Shown: one piece after another, positions 19,929 to 29,698 of the stretch
How positions within the stretch are numbered: position 1 is the stretch's first letter
Layout: the number at the start of each line of letters is the position of its first letter
From: Lysobacteraceae bacterium
GTDB lineage: Bacteria > Pseudomonadota > Gammaproteobacteria > Xanthomonadales > Rhodanobacteraceae
Assembly (NCBI GenBank): GCA_004143945.1
Contig: SEHB01000006.1
Coordinates: 1 to 64,000, forward strand
Length of the DNA stretch: 64,000 nt
Direction: 5' to 3'
The notes under the pieces: generated by a model
Database searches by the model: none
Told to the model about the DNA's origin: nothing
The model's input: the letters and a program-made list of their open reading frames with translations, nothing else
Program-made: the position numbers and the translations under genes

Positions 19929-21287
19929 TCAGCCGCGCAGGCGGCGCAGGATCTCGCCACGCGCTTCACGCAGGATCGAATCGCGGTCGAGGCTCTCGAC
20001 GATGCCGCGCACGACGGTCTTCGGGCCGTGCTCGCCCCAGGATTTCCCGGCGACGAGGTACTTCTCGGCCGCGCGCCCGACCAGCGCCGTCGCGTACCAG
20101 GCGAGCGCGCCCTGTGCGCCCGCGGTCACCATCGTCGACAGTCCCGCGCTCATGCCCTTGAGCGCCGAGGCGACCAGGTGCACGCCCCAGATCGCGCCCA
20201 TCAGCGCGGCGAGTTGCGCCGAGATCACCGCGATCAGCGAGCCCGCCTCGGACTTCGTGAGCGGCAGTCCGTACACGCGCCCGAGATGCATCACGAGCGC
20301 CGCATCGAGCGCACCGGCCGCGAGCAGGTCGGCGACCGGCACCGGGTTCAACGCGACCGCGACGGCTTTCGCGATGCAGTACTGGCGGATCAGCGTATCG
20401 GCGAGCTCGCGCCGCGCCTCCGCGATGCGCAGCGCCACCTGGTCGCTGAGGCGGCCTGCGAACAGGCTCGCATTGAGCGCCGCGAGCGTGCGGCCCTCGC
20501 GTTCGAGCACCGCGGCCAGCCGCGCGCGCAGCGCGTCGAGGTCGGGCATCTGGTCGACGAGTTCCATCTGTTCGCGGCCAGCGGCGTCGACGCGCACGCG
20601 CTTGTGCGGCGCCGGCTGCGCCGAGATCGCCACGACGTCCTCCGCGTGCACGATCCCGCGCGCGTGTTCGCGCAGGCGTTCGAGCAGGCGTTCGCGTTCG
20701 TCCTCGCCGTAGCGGTCGACCTTGTTCAGCGCGAGCAGCACGGGGCGTTCGGTGCGGCCGAGCAGCTGCAGCGCCTCGCGCTCGCGCTGGGTCATGTCGC
20801 CGTCCACGACGAACACGACGAGATCGCTGACAGCGGCGACGTCGAACGCGAGCCGCTCGCGGTCTTCGCCGTCGAGCTCCTCGATGCCGGGCGTGTCGAT
20901 CAGGTGCACGCCGCTGCCCGCGACCTCGCGCCAGCTGCGCTGGGTCGCCTCGCGCGTCGTCCCGTGCAGCACGCCGACGGTGAAGGCGTCTTCGCCGAGC
21001 AGCGCATTCGCGAGCGCGGACTTGCCGACGCTGACGCGACCGAAGACCGCGATATGCAGTTCACCGCGCTCGAGCCGCGCGAGCATCGATTCGAGCCGCG
21101 CGAACTCCGCCGCGAGCCCGCTGCGAACCGCGGTCGGGATCTGCGGGTCGTCGAGCAACGCGCGCAGGCTCGCGACCGCGCCGTCGTGGTGCGTGGGCGG
21201 CGTGGCCGATCCGGGGGTCGTGGCGCCGGCACGCGCGCGCTCGAGCAACTCGCGCGCCCGCCGCCACAGCGCCTGCGCCGCGTTCAT
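19929..21287 (-). CDS. Era-like GTPase with DUF697 membrane domain
   Basis: 452 residues. The G domain has G1 GRVSVGKSALANAL, the GTTRE switch, G3 DTPGIEEL and G4 NKVD. The C-terminal DUF697-type region has hydrophobic segments (NPVPVADLLAAGALDAALV, then AVISAQLAALMGAIWGVHLV), suggesting membrane association. It is the last of five minus-strand genes with small gaps (GTPase, YceI, cytochrome b561, YceI, this gene). It is related in plan to the 507-residue GTPase at 23.2-24.7 kb. I used the ATG at 21287, which leaves a 22-nt gap to the YceI gene. Substrate unknown. Confidence 0.82.
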   Translation of the reverse strand: MNAAQALWRRARELLERARAGATTPGSATPPTHHDGAVASLRALLDDPQIPTAVRSGLAAEFARLESMLARLERGELHIAVFGRVSVGKSALANALLGEDAFTVGVLHGTTREATQRSWREVAGSGVHLIDTPGIEELDGEDRERLAFDVAAVSDLVVFVVDGDMTQREREALQLLGRTERPVLLALNKVDRYGEDERERLLERLREHARGIVHAEDVVAISAQPAPHKRVRVDAAGREQMELVDQMPDLDALRARLAAVLEREGRTLAALNASLFAGRLSDQVALRIAEARRELADTLIRQYCIAKAVAVALNPVPVADLLAAGALDAALVMHLGRVYGLPLTKSEAGSLIAVISAQLAALMGAIWGVHLVASALKGMSAGLSTMVTAGAQGALAWYATALVGRAAEKYLVAGKSWGEHGPKTVVRGIVESLDRDSILREARGEILRRLRG

Positions 21288-21309
21288 GCGCGACGCGCGA
21301 CGCGCGGCG

Positions 21310-21852
21310 TCATTGCGCGACCAGCACGAGGTGGCCGTGCACAGGCACCTCGGCGCCGACATCGGACCAGTCGCTGCCGCTTCCAAGGCCGAAATCCGCG
21401 CGTCGCAGCACGGTGTCGACATCGAGCGTCGCACTGCCTCCGCGTTCGACGAACGCGACCTTCAGCGTGACCGGCTGCGTCCGGTCGCGGATCGTGAGCT
21501 TGCCATGGGCGACGACGCCGCCGTCGGCGCCGCGGGCGAACGACTCGGTCACGAAGCGCGCCTTCGGGAACCGGCCGGTGTCGAAGAAGTCGCTGCCTGC
21601 GAGCGTGTCGTCGCGCTCGGCGCTTTCGGTATCGACGCTCGCGAGATCGACCGACACGTCGAACTTCGCGTCGGCGAGCTGGTTCGCGTCGTAGCGGATC
21701 GTCGCGTCGAACGCCTTGAAGCGGCCTTCGAACGGATCGCCCTGGTAAGTGCCCTTGAAGCCGAGCGAACTCGCGGCCGGATCGACGCGCCATTCCCGCG
21801 CGTGCGCGGCGAGCGGAAGCAGCAGCAAGGCGAGCATCAGGATGCGCAGCAT
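21310..21852 (-). CDS. YceI-family periplasmic protein
   Basis: 180 residues. A clear signal peptide (MLRILMLALLLLPLAAHA) is followed by the lipocalin-like YceI fold: WRVDPAASSLGFKGTYQGD, FDVSVDLASVDT, FFDTGRFPKARFV, GKLTIRDRTQPVTL and a terminal FGLGSG strand. Family members bind polyisoprenoid/quinone-like lipids in the periplasm. The gene lies directly after a cytochrome b561 gene, a classic pairing. Confidence 0.88.
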   Translation of the reverse strand: MLRILMLALLLLPLAAHAREWRVDPAASSLGFKGTYQGDPFEGRFKAFDATIRYDANQLADAKFDVSVDLASVDTESAERDDTLAGSDFFDTGRFPKARFVTESFARGADGGVVAHGKLTIRDRTQPVTLKVAFVERGGSATLDVDTVLRRADFGLGSGSDWSDVGAEVPVHGHLVLVAQ

Positions 21853-21868
21853 GTGGGTTCTCCTTCGG

Positions 21869-22438
21869 TCAGGGCGGGGCGGAACGGGCGCGGCCCGGAA
21901 GCATCCGGCGCAGGACGCCGTCCCGATCATGGACGTGGTGCCAGAGCGCGGCCGCGGCGTGGCCGGCGGCGACCGCGACGAGGATCCAGAACAGCAGTTC
22001 GTGCGTCTCTTCCGCGGCTTCCCGCAGGTCGCGTTGCGGCCCGCCGGTCAGGCTCGGCATCTTCACCAGTCCCCACCAGTAGAGCGGTCGCAGGCCGGTG
22101 GCCGAATCGAACAGCCAGCCCGAAAGCGGCACCGCGAACAGCAGCACGTAGAGCAGGGCATGGCCGAGGCGTGCCGCGATGCCCTGCCAGTGCGGCATCG
22201 TGGGCGGATCGGCGGGCCGCGGATCGAACAACCGCCAGAGGAGCCGCAGCAACGCGAGCGCGAAGATCGTGAGCCCGAGCGACTTGTGGAACGTGTACAC
22301 CGCGACCACGTCGGGCTTGCGCGGCAGTTCGACCATCACGAGGCCGAGGATGCCCTGCGCGAGGATCAGCAGCACCACGCTCCAGTGGAAGAACTTCGCG
22401 AGGCTGCCCCAGTGGTTCGCATCACTCCTGATCGCCAT
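21869..22438 (-). CDS. cytochrome b561 family protein
   Basis: 189-residue four-helix membrane protein of the YceJ/CybB type. Segments include WSVVLLILAQGILGLVMV, SLGLTIFALALLRLLWRLF, ALLYVLLFAVPLSGWLF and LLFWILVAVAAGHAAAALWH. Haem-ligand His candidates are in KFFHWS, YTFHKS, EETHEL and AAALWHH. It probably passes electrons from quinol in the inner membrane. The ATG at 22438 has a GAGGA site and overlaps the end of the upstream YceI gene by 17 nt, so translation is coupled. Confidence 0.87.
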   Translation of the reverse strand: MAIRSDANHWGSLAKFFHWSVVLLILAQGILGLVMVELPRKPDVVAVYTFHKSLGLTIFALALLRLLWRLFDPRPADPPTMPHWQGIAARLGHALLYVLLFAVPLSGWLFDSATGLRPLYWWGLVKMPSLTGGPQRDLREAAEETHELLFWILVAVAAGHAAAALWHHVHDRDGVLRRMLPGRARSAPP

Positions 22439-23087
22439 CGTGGTCCTCGCGGGTCGTGGTTTGCGGTCCGGCATCGCGGTCGGCGATGCCTTCGATCTCG
22501 AAGCGCAGCTCGATCGTCGCGCCGATCACGTCCTGGTAACGGTCGATGCCGAAATCGGCGCGCGCGAGCCGCGCGCTCGCGGAGAAGCCGGCCTTGCGAC
22601 CGAATGCGTAGGGATCGTTGCCGATGCGGTTGAGCGTGAACGCCACGTCGACCGGCACGCGTCGTCCGCGCAGCTCGAGTTCACCATGGATCACGCCGCT
22701 GCGCTCGCCGCTGCGCTCGACCGAGCGGCTCGCGTAACGCGCGGTCGGGCGTCGGCCTGCGTCGAGCAGCGCGCCGGAGCGCAGCGCCTTGTTCCAGCCC
22801 TCGTCGCCGAGATCGGCCGAGGCGACGTCGAGCACGACGTCGACCGCGGCCGATCGCCAGTCGTCGGGATCGAAGCGGAACCAGCCCTGCGCGATGCGCA
22901 GGCGTCCCTGCGGATGCGAGAAACCCTGGTGCGAGGCCGTGAACCAGACCTGGCTGTGGACCAGGTCGAAGCGCCAGTCGTCGGCGCGCGCGCGGGTCGG
23001 CAGCGAGGCGAAGGCCGCGCCGAAGGCCAGCGCGAGACCGACCTTCACCGCGCGGCCGCCGAATGGCTTCCGCACGTACCGATCCAT
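22422..23087 (-). CDS. YceI-family protein (second copy)
   Basis: 221 residues from the ATG at 23087 (an ATG at 23108 is an alternative). The signal sequence ends near RARADD. YceI motifs are WRFDLVHSQVWFTASHQG, VDVVLDVASADLGDEGWNKALRS, RRPTARYASRSV, GELELRGRRVPVDVAFTLN and FGIDRYQDVIG. It has a longer charged C-terminal tail than the copy at 21.3 kb. It heads the yceI-b561-yceI part of the minus-strand block, consistent with lipid or quinone binding in the periplasm. Confidence 0.85.
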   Translation of the reverse strand: MDRYVRKPFGGRAVKVGLALAFGAAFASLPTRARADDWRFDLVHSQVWFTASHQGFSHPQGRLRIAQGWFRFDPDDWRSAAVDVVLDVASADLGDEGWNKALRSGALLDAGRRPTARYASRSVERSGERSGVIHGELELRGRRVPVDVAFTLNRIGNDPYAFGRKAGFSASARLARADFGIDRYQDVIGATIELRFEIEGIADRDAGPQTTTREDHDGDQE

Positions 23088-23171
23088 CCGAAGCGTGGCA
23101 TCGCGCATGTCGCCAGCTTGGCAAAATCCCGCCGGGCGCGCCAGCAGCGCCGCGTGAACACCGAGTTCATG

Positions 23172-24695
23172 TCAGTCGGGCCGCTCGTCGCGCCGGCTCG
23201 TGCGCGCAGCCTCGAGCGCGAGCCGCGCGACACGTTCGACGCGCTCGCGCGCGGGCTCGGCCAGCAATGCACGCACGCGCGTCTCGATGTCGACCGGATC
23301 GAGCGTGGCATGTTCGGCCAGCGTCAGCGACAGCGCGCGACCGAGGCTGTCGAACACGAGGCCGTAGGCGACCGCGTGAAGCAGGCCGCCGCCGAGCGTG
23401 CCGAGGCCCGGGAATGCCTTCAGCGCGTTGCCCGCGATCGCGAGCACGATCGCGGTGGTGTTGCGCACGGTGAGCCCGACCCGCGAGAGCAGGGCGTCGA
23501 TGTCGATCTCGCGCACGGGCACGCCATGGATGCGCGCAAGGTCGCGCACGAGGCCGGTGCCGAGCGCGCCCTGGATCAGGATGTCGCTGCCGGGCGCGAC
23601 CGCTGCGAGCGCGCCGACGATCGCCCGACGCGTCCAGTTCGCCACCGCCGCGGCGGATTCGCGTTCGGCGGCCGCGCGCGCGAGCGCGTCGCTGCGGCGG
23701 CCGACTTCGGCCAGCACCGCCGCTTCGCGCGCGGGCTCGAGCGCAGCGGCGCCCGGTGCGACCTGCGCGGTCAATGCATCGAGCAGCGCTTCCACCTGCG
23801 GCAGGCGTTCGCGCTCGACCGATTCGCGGCGTCCGTCGGCGAGCACGCGCTCGAAGCGTTCACGCCCACCCGCGCTGATCGCGACGATCGCGGCGGCGCG
23901 CGCGCCACTGCGCTCGCGCAGCCGCCCGAGCAGGGCCGCGCGCTCGGCGGGCTCGTAGAGGTCGGACTTGTTGAGAGCGAGCAGCAGCGGCTTTCCGAAC
24001 GAGGCAAGCCAGGCGAGTTCCGCGTCCTGCGCGCGCGTGAGGTCGCCCGCGGTGAGATAGACCACCGCGTGCGCGCGCAGCACTTCGTCGCGCGCGAGGT
24101 GTTCGCGCGCGGCGCCGTCGACCTCGCGGCTGCCCGGCACGTCCGCGAGCACGAGCGTGCGTCCATCGGGCAGGCGTCCGCGATGATGCGCGACCACGCG
24201 CGTGGTGCCGCCGCGCACGTCGACTTCGGCCGGTGCATCGGGCGCGAGTGCGCGCAGCAGGCTCGACTTGCCGGTCGAGATCTCGCCGAACAACGCGACA
24301 TGCACGTCACCCTCGAGCCGGCGCCGGTCGAGTTCGGCCAGCTCGGCCTCGAGCGCCGCGGTCTCCGCGCGGCGCCCGCGCAAGGCATCGATGCGCTGCT
24401 CGACCTCGGCGCGCGATACCGGCGGCGTCGCTGCCGCCCCCGCGCGGCCGTGTGCGGGTCGCGCCATGCGCCAGAGCAGCCAGCCGAACGCGCAGAGCGC
24501 GCCCGCGAGGGCGGCATACAGCGGCAGGCGCAGCCATGCCGGAAGCGCCGCGACGCGTTCATGCACTTCGAGCAGGCTGTTGAGCGTCGCGGCGAGGAAG
24601 CCGAGCAGCAACACGAGGCCGACCGCGGCCGCGGCCAGCAGCACGAGGCGCAGCGGCAGGCGGTTGCGTGGCATCGCGGGATCGCGGCGGGACAT
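23172..24695 (-). CDS. membrane GTPase with DUF697-like domain
   Basis: 507 residues from the ATG at 24695. Two N-terminal membrane segments (LVLLAAAAVGLVLLLGFLAA, then LPLYAALAGALCAFGWLLW) precede a helical region and a GTPase domain with G1 GEISTGKSSLLRAL, a GGTTR switch, G3 DVPGSREV and G4 NKSD. The C-terminus is a hydrophobic DUF697-type region (APGSDILIQGALGTGLVRDL...). The first gene of the five-gene minus-strand block, it lies 88 nt from the divergent hybrid kinase. Biological role not known to me. Confidence 0.8.
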   Translation of the reverse strand: MSRRDPAMPRNRLPLRLVLLAAAAVGLVLLLGFLAATLNSLLEVHERVAALPAWLRLPLYAALAGALCAFGWLLWRMARPAHGRAGAAATPPVSRAEVEQRIDALRGRRAETAALEAELAELDRRRLEGDVHVALFGEISTGKSSLLRALAPDAPAEVDVRGGTTRVVAHHRGRLPDGRTLVLADVPGSREVDGAAREHLARDEVLRAHAVVYLTAGDLTRAQDAELAWLASFGKPLLLALNKSDLYEPAERAALLGRLRERSGARAAAIVAISAGGRERFERVLADGRRESVERERLPQVEALLDALTAQVAPGAAALEPAREAAVLAEVGRRSDALARAAAERESAAAVANWTRRAIVGALAAVAPGSDILIQGALGTGLVRDLARIHGVPVREIDIDALLSRVGLTVRNTTAIVLAIAGNALKAFPGLGTLGGGLLHAVAYGLVFDSLGRALSLTLAEHATLDPVDIETRVRALLAEPARERVERVARLALEAARTSRRDERPD

Positions 24696-24783
24696 GCGCG
24701 CAGCGTACCGCAGGCGCCGGCACCGACGATGCATTTCCCCGCCCGCGCCGCGCATGGCAGTATCGCTGGCGGGGAGGCACGAC

Positions 24784-27700
24784 ATGCGTGGATGGGCAAT
24801 CCTGGCGTTGCTGGTGTCGGGCACGCTCTTCGCGGCGGCGCCACCGTCGCCGCCGCAGTTCATGCCGATCACGGTCGCCGACGGCCTCCCGTCGAGCGTC
24901 GTCTACACGACCGTGCAGGACCCGCGCGGTTTCATCTGGACCGGCACGCAAGACGGACTCGCGCGATACGACGGCATCGGATTCCGCGTCTATCGGCACG
25001 ATCCGGCCGATCCGCGTTCGATCGCGTCCAACGATGTCTCGGCCTTGCTGGTCGATCGCGAAGGCCGGCTCTGGTGCGGCGGCGAAGCATCGGGCCTCAA
25101 TCGGCTGGAGCCGGACGGCAGCTCGTTCGCGCACTGGATCCATCGAGCGAACGATCTCGGCACGCTCGGCAGCAACGACCTGTTCGCGCTCGCGCAGGAC
25201 CGCGCCGGCGCGATCTGGGTCGGCACCTACCTCGGCGGACTCAACCGGCTCGAAGCCGATGGTCGTTTCACGCACGTCGACCACGACGCCGAGGACCCGG
25301 GCAGCTTGCGCTCGAGCACGGTGTTCTCGCTGTACGGCGACGACCAGAACCGCCTCTGGATCGGCACCGACCGCGGGCTCGACGTGCGCACGCCGGACGG
25401 TCGCATCGTGCACGTCGAGCTGCCTGCGCTCGAGCAGCGGCCGGGGCAGTCGATCGTCATGAGCTTCCTCGCCGAACCCGGCGGCGACACCCTGGTCGGC
25501 ACGCGCAAGGGCCTGTTCCGCGTCGGCGTGGACCTCGTGCTGCGCGAAGAGATCATGCCCCAGGCGCCGCCGCTGGCGGTGTCGGCGCTTGCGCGCAGCG
25601 ATGCGGAAGGGATCTGGATCGGCTTGCTCAGCGGCGTCGCGCGCCTGGACGCGCGCGGCCTGCACCGCTACGACAGCGACGAAGCGGTCGCGGGTGCATT
25701 GCCGGGCTCGCGCACGATGGGCGTGCTGTCCGACCGCGAAGGCGGCGTGTGGTTCTCGATGCTCGACGGCGGACTCGCGCGGCTGCCGCCACACTGGCGC
25801 AACTTCGCTTCCTACCGGCGCGTGCCCGGCGACGAGGCGAGCCTGACCGGATCACGCGTCAGCGCGATCGGCATCGGAAGCGACGGCGCCGCATGGTTCA
25901 CGAGCGGCAGTGATGGCCTCGACCGCATGGACTACGCAACCGGCGCGATCGAGCGCTGGGGCAAGCGCCTCGGCATCCACGGCGAGCGCCTGACGTCGGT
26001 GCTTCCGGTCGGCGACGACCAGGTCTGGGTCGGTCTGCAGACCGGCCTGCGCGTGTACGTGCCGCGCACGCGCTCATCGACGGAGTTGCCGGTCGACCTC
26101 GTGCGCGAGGACGCGCTGCCGCCGGGCTTCGTGAACCACCTGCGACGCGCGCCCGATGGCGGCGTCTGGGCGAGTTCGCGCGGCGGTGGCGTGGTCCGGC
26201 TCGGCACCGATCCGCCGCGCGTCGTGCGCCGCTACCTGCCCTCGGCCGGCACGCTCGGCGATACCGACATCTCCGCGATGGCGCTCGACCCTTCGGGCGC
26301 GCCGTGGGTCGCGACCGCGAGCGGCGTCGAGCGCCTCGACGTGCGCACCGAACGCTTCGTAGAGGTGGCCGGTCTCGACGACGTCGTCATCGACGCGTTC
26401 GCGTTCGCTCCGGATGGCACGCTCTGGACGCATCGCCTCGGCGCGCTCGAGCGGTGGCGCATCGACGGCGACGACGCGCTGCTGATGCAACGCTACGACG
26501 GCACGCGCGGCTGGGAAACCTTCGGTGCGCACGCGCTCACGGTCGATGCGGTCGGCGATGTCTGGGTCACCTCGCCGCGCGGCCTCTGGCGACTGGACGC
26601 GCGCACCGAGGCCGTGCGCCGGTTCGATGCGCGCGACGGCTTGCCGAGCCAGGAATTCATCGTCGGATCGCTCGCGGTCGCCGGCGACGGTACCGTGTTC
26701 GCGGGCACGCTCGGCGGCGTCGTCGCGTTCGATCCCGCATTGCTGCGGCTGCACTCGCCGCCGCCGCCGTTGCACTTGACCGCGTTGCAGGTGCGCCGCG
26801 CGGGCGCGGTCGAAGCGCTCGATCCCGGCGGCCCGGTCGCGCTCGCCTACGACGACATGGACTTCCATGTCGAGATGCGCGCGTTGTCCTTTGCCAATCC
26901 CGAGTCCAACCATTACCAGGTGCGTCTGGCCGGGTTCGATCCGGACTGGGTCGATGCCCAGCGCGGCGAACGCACCTGGCCGCAGTTGCCGGCCGGCCAC
27001 TACACGCTCGAAGCGCGCGCGGCGAATGTCGACGGCGCCTGGGCCTCGCTCGGTCGGCCGCTGCAGGTCGAGGTCGCGCGCGCGCCGTGGGCGACGCCAC
27101 TCGCGTTCGCGTTGTACGCGACGCTCGCGGTGCTCGCGATGGGCCTCGCGTTCGGTGCCTGGCGAGCGCGCGTGCGACGGCGCCATGCGTATGCGATCGC
27201 GGAAGAGCAGCGGCGTGCGAGCGACCAGCTGGTCGAGGCGAAGTCCTCGTTCCTGGCCACGCTCGGCCACGAAATCCGCACGCCGATGACCGGCGTGCTC
27301 GGCATGAGCGAACTGCTGCTGGCGACGCCGCTGGACGAACGCCAGCGCGCCTACGCGGCCGCGATCCAGCAGTCGGGCCAGATGCTGCTGCGGCTGGTCA
27401 ACGACAGCCTCGACATCGCGCGCATCGATGCGGGCAAGCTCGCGCTCGACGACATCCAGCTCGATCCGGCCGCGCTGCTGCGCGAGATCGCGGGCATGCA
27501 ACAGGTGCTCGCGCAGCATAAGGGACTCTCGATCTCGGTCGAGATCGGTGCCGACGTGCCGCCGCAGGTCTGGGGCGACGAGACGCGCATCAAGCAGATC
27601 CTGCTCAACTTGGTCAACAACGCGATCAAGTTCACCGAGCGCGGCGGCGTCACGTTGCGGCTGACGCGGCACGGCGCGAGCCACTTGTGCTTCCGCGTCG

Positions 27701-28341
27701 CCGACACCGGCCCGGGCATGAACGCCGAGGTCTGCGCGCGCCTGTTCAACCGCTTCGAGCAGGCCGCGGGCGTGATGCGCCGGCACGGCGGCAGCGGCCT
27801 CGGCCTCGCGATCTGCCGCGAACTCACGCTGCTGATGGGCGGAACGATTTCGGTGTCGAGCACGCTCGACGAGGGCAGCACCTTCGAGGTCGTGCTGCCG
27901 ATCTACGACGTGGTCGGCGACGCCTCCGTGCCTGCGCCGGCATCCAAGCCCGCAGACGCCGCCGCACTCGACATCCTGCTCGTCGAGGACGACACCACGG
28001 TGGCCGAAGTGGTGGTGGGGCTGCTCGGACAGATCGGGCACCGCGCGCGCCATGTCGCGAACGGCCTCGCCGCGCTGGCCGAACTCGAGCGGGCGCGGTA
28101 CGACCTCGTGATGCTCGACCTCGACCTGCCCGGCATCGACGGCCTGCAGCTCGCGCGCGTGCTGCGCAGTGGGGCGCATGCAGGGCTGCCCCTGGTGGCG
28201 GTCACCGCGCGCTCGGTCGGCGACGAGGAAGCCCGCATCCGTGCGGCGGGCATGGACACGCTGCTGCGCAAGCCGGTCACCACCGCGCTGCTGCGCAACG
28301 CGATCGCCACCGCATTCGCCGCGCGCGCTGCGCCTGCATGA
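24784..28341 (+). CDS. hybrid sensor histidine kinase with two-component propeller sensor
   Basis: 1185 residues. The signal/anchor MRGWAILALLVSGTLFAAA leads to two seven-bladed Reg_prop propellers (GLPSSVVYTTVQDPRGFIW and similar blades), then a Y_Y_Y domain (about 670-765) and a transmembrane helix (about 772-795). The HisKA domain has phospho-acceptor His829 (LGHEIRTPM). The HATPase has NLVNNAIKF, DTGPGM and GSGLGLAI. A C-terminal receiver has Asp1112 (LVMLDLDLPG). It probably senses a periplasmic ligand, perhaps a glycan. No HTH or HPt domain is fused and no cognate regulator is adjacent. GGGGAGG precedes the ATG. Confidence 0.92.
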   Translation: MRGWAILALLVSGTLFAAAPPSPPQFMPITVADGLPSSVVYTTVQDPRGFIWTGTQDGLARYDGIGFRVYRHDPADPRSIASNDVSALLVDREGRLWCGGEASGLNRLEPDGSSFAHWIHRANDLGTLGSNDLFALAQDRAGAIWVGTYLGGLNRLEADGRFTHVDHDAEDPGSLRSSTVFSLYGDDQNRLWIGTDRGLDVRTPDGRIVHVELPALEQRPGQSIVMSFLAEPGGDTLVGTRKGLFRVGVDLVLREEIMPQAPPLAVSALARSDAEGIWIGLLSGVARLDARGLHRYDSDEAVAGALPGSRTMGVLSDREGGVWFSMLDGGLARLPPHWRNFASYRRVPGDEASLTGSRVSAIGIGSDGAAWFTSGSDGLDRMDYATGAIERWGKRLGIHGERLTSVLPVGDDQVWVGLQTGLRVYVPRTRSSTELPVDLVREDALPPGFVNHLRRAPDGGVWASSRGGGVVRLGTDPPRVVRRYLPSAGTLGDTDISAMALDPSGAPWVATASGVERLDVRTERFVEVAGLDDVVIDAFAFAPDGTLWTHRLGALERWRIDGDDALLMQRYDGTRGWETFGAHALTVDAVGDVWVTSPRGLWRLDARTEAVRRFDARDGLPSQEFIVGSLAVAGDGTVFAGTLGGVVAFDPALLRLHSPPPPLHLTALQVRRAGAVEALDPGGPVALAYDDMDFHVEMRALSFANPESNHYQVRLAGFDPDWVDAQRGERTWPQLPAGHYTLEARAANVDGAWASLGRPLQVEVARAPWATPLAFALYATLAVLAMGLAFGAWRARVRRRHAYAIAEEQRRASDQLVEAKSSFLATLGHEIRTPMTGVLGMSELLLATPLDERQRAYAAAIQQSGQMLLRLVNDSLDIARIDAGKLALDDIQLDPAALLREIAGMQQVLAQHKGLSISVEIGADVPPQVWGDETRIKQILLNLVNNAIKFTERGGVTLRLTRHGASHLCFRVADTGPGMNAEVCARLFNRFEQAAGVMRRHGGSGLGLAICRELTLLMGGTISVSSTLDEGSTFEVVLPIYDVVGDASVPAPASKPADAAALDILLVEDDTTVAEVVVGLLGQIGHRARHVANGLAALAELERARYDLVMLDLDLPGIDGLQLARVLRSGAHAGLPLVAVTARSVGDEEARIRAAGMDTLLRKPVTTALLRNAIATAFAARAAPA

Positions 28342-28389
28342 GGCGGGACGGATCGAAGCCGGAGCACGCGAAGCACGCGAAGGACGAAG

Positions 28390-28552
28390 ATTGAAACACG
28401 GAGCGCACGGAGAAGGGCAAGGACGGATGAATCGGAGCGGCTGCGCGGCCCTCTCCGTCAGCGCGGCGAGAGCCCGAAAGACAAGCGCATCGCAAGGCGT
28501 CTGACAGCCTTTCCCCGGTGCGCTCCGTGTGCTCCGTGTTTCAGTCTTTTTG
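28390..28552. repeat. family B inverted-repeat element
   Basis: The left arm GAAACACGGAGCGCACGGAG (near 28393) and right arm GTGCGCTCCGTGTGCTCCGTGTTTC (near 28519) are reverse complements around a variable core. The right arm runs into TCAGTCTTTTTG, so it may also end transcription between the convergent kinase and hemE genes. Confidence 0.72.
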
Positions 28553-28570
28553 TTCGCTCCGCAGCTTCCG

Positions 28571-29641
28571 TCAACCCGCCAGCGCTCGCCCGCGGCCGAG
28601 TTCGTGCACCGCGTCGACGAGCACGGCGACGTGCGCGGGGTCGATGTCGGGCGTGATGCCGTGGCCGAGGTTGAACACGTGGCCGGGTCCGTCGCCGAAC
28701 GCATCGACGACGGCGCGGGCCTGTGCGCGGATCGCATCGGGCGACGCGGCGAGTACCGCGGGATCGAGGTTGCCCTGCAGCGCCGCGCGTTGGCCGACGC
28801 GCCGGCGCGCCTCGCCGATGTCGATCGTCCAGTCGACGCCGAGCGCGGCGCAGCCGGTGTCGGCGAGTGCCTCGAGGTGGCCGTTGGCACCCTTGGAAAA
28901 CATGATCAGCGGCACTTCGGCCGCAACCGGGTCCGCGCGCAGTCGCGCAGCGATCGCGGAGAGGGCACGCAGCGAGAACTCGTGGAACATCGGTGGCGCG
29001 AGCAGCCCGCCCCAGGTGTCGAACAGCATCAGCGCCTGCGCGCCCGCCGCGGCCTGCGCCGCGAGGTAGCGCGCGACGGCTTCCACGAGCGTGTCGAGCA
29101 GCCGGTGCATCGAGGCCGGATCCTCGAGCGCGAGCGCCTTCGCGCGCGCGAAGCTCGACGAACCACCGCCCTCGATCATGTAGCAGGCGAGCGTCCACGG
29201 GCTGCCCGCGAATCCGATCAGCGGCACGCGTCCGGCGAGTTCGCGCCGGATCAGCCGCACCGCGTCCATCACGTAGCCGAGCTCGGTTTCCGGATCAGGC
29301 ACGCCGAGCCGCGCGATCTCGCCCGCGCTGCGCAGCGGCCGCGAGAACTTCGGTCCTTCGCCTTCGACGAAGTGGAGCCCGAGGCCCATCGCGTCGGGCA
29401 CCGTGAGGATGTCCGAGAACAGGATCGCCGCGTCGAGCGCGAAGCGCGCGAGCGGTTGCAGCGTGACTTCGCAGGCGAGTTCGGGCGTCTGCGCGAGCGC
29501 GAGGAAGCTGCCCGCGCGCGCGCGCGTCGCGCGATATTCGGGCAGGTAGCGACCGGCCTGGCGCATGATCCAGATCGGCGTGGTGTCGACGGGCTCGCGC
29601 CGCAGCGCGCGCAGGAAGCGGTGGTGATCGGCAGTGCTCAT
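28571..29641 (-). CDS. hemE: uroporphyrinogen decarboxylase
   Basis: 356 residues, the full family length. It removes four carboxyl groups from uroporphyrinogen III to give coproporphyrinogen III in haem synthesis. Signature motifs are [47 protein letters not shown] and the C-terminal [12 protein letters not shown]. The start ATG at 29641 lies 57 nt after the WGR gene, with which it is probably co-transcribed. Confidence 0.97.
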   Translation of the reverse strand: MSTADHHRFLRALRREPVDTTPIWIMRQAGRYLPEYRATRARAGSFLALAQTPELACEVTLQPLARFALDAAILFSDILTVPDAMGLGLHFVEGEGPKFSRPLRSAGEIARLGVPDPETELGYVMDAVRLIRRELAGRVPLIGFAGSPWTLACYMIEGGGSSSFARAKALALEDPASMHRLLDTLVEAVARYLAAQAAAGAQALMLFDTWGGLLAPPMFHEFSLRALSAIAARLRADPVAAEVPLIMFSKGANGHLEALADTGCAALGVDWTIDIGEARRRVGQRAALQGNLDPAVLAASPDAIRAQARAVVDAFGDGPGHVFNLGHGITPDIDPAHVAVLVDAVHELGRGRALAG

Positions 29642-29698
29642 GGCGTGTCGTCGGAAGGGAAGAGGTGCGCGCGCAGGCGCGCGATGAACGCGGGCGGA

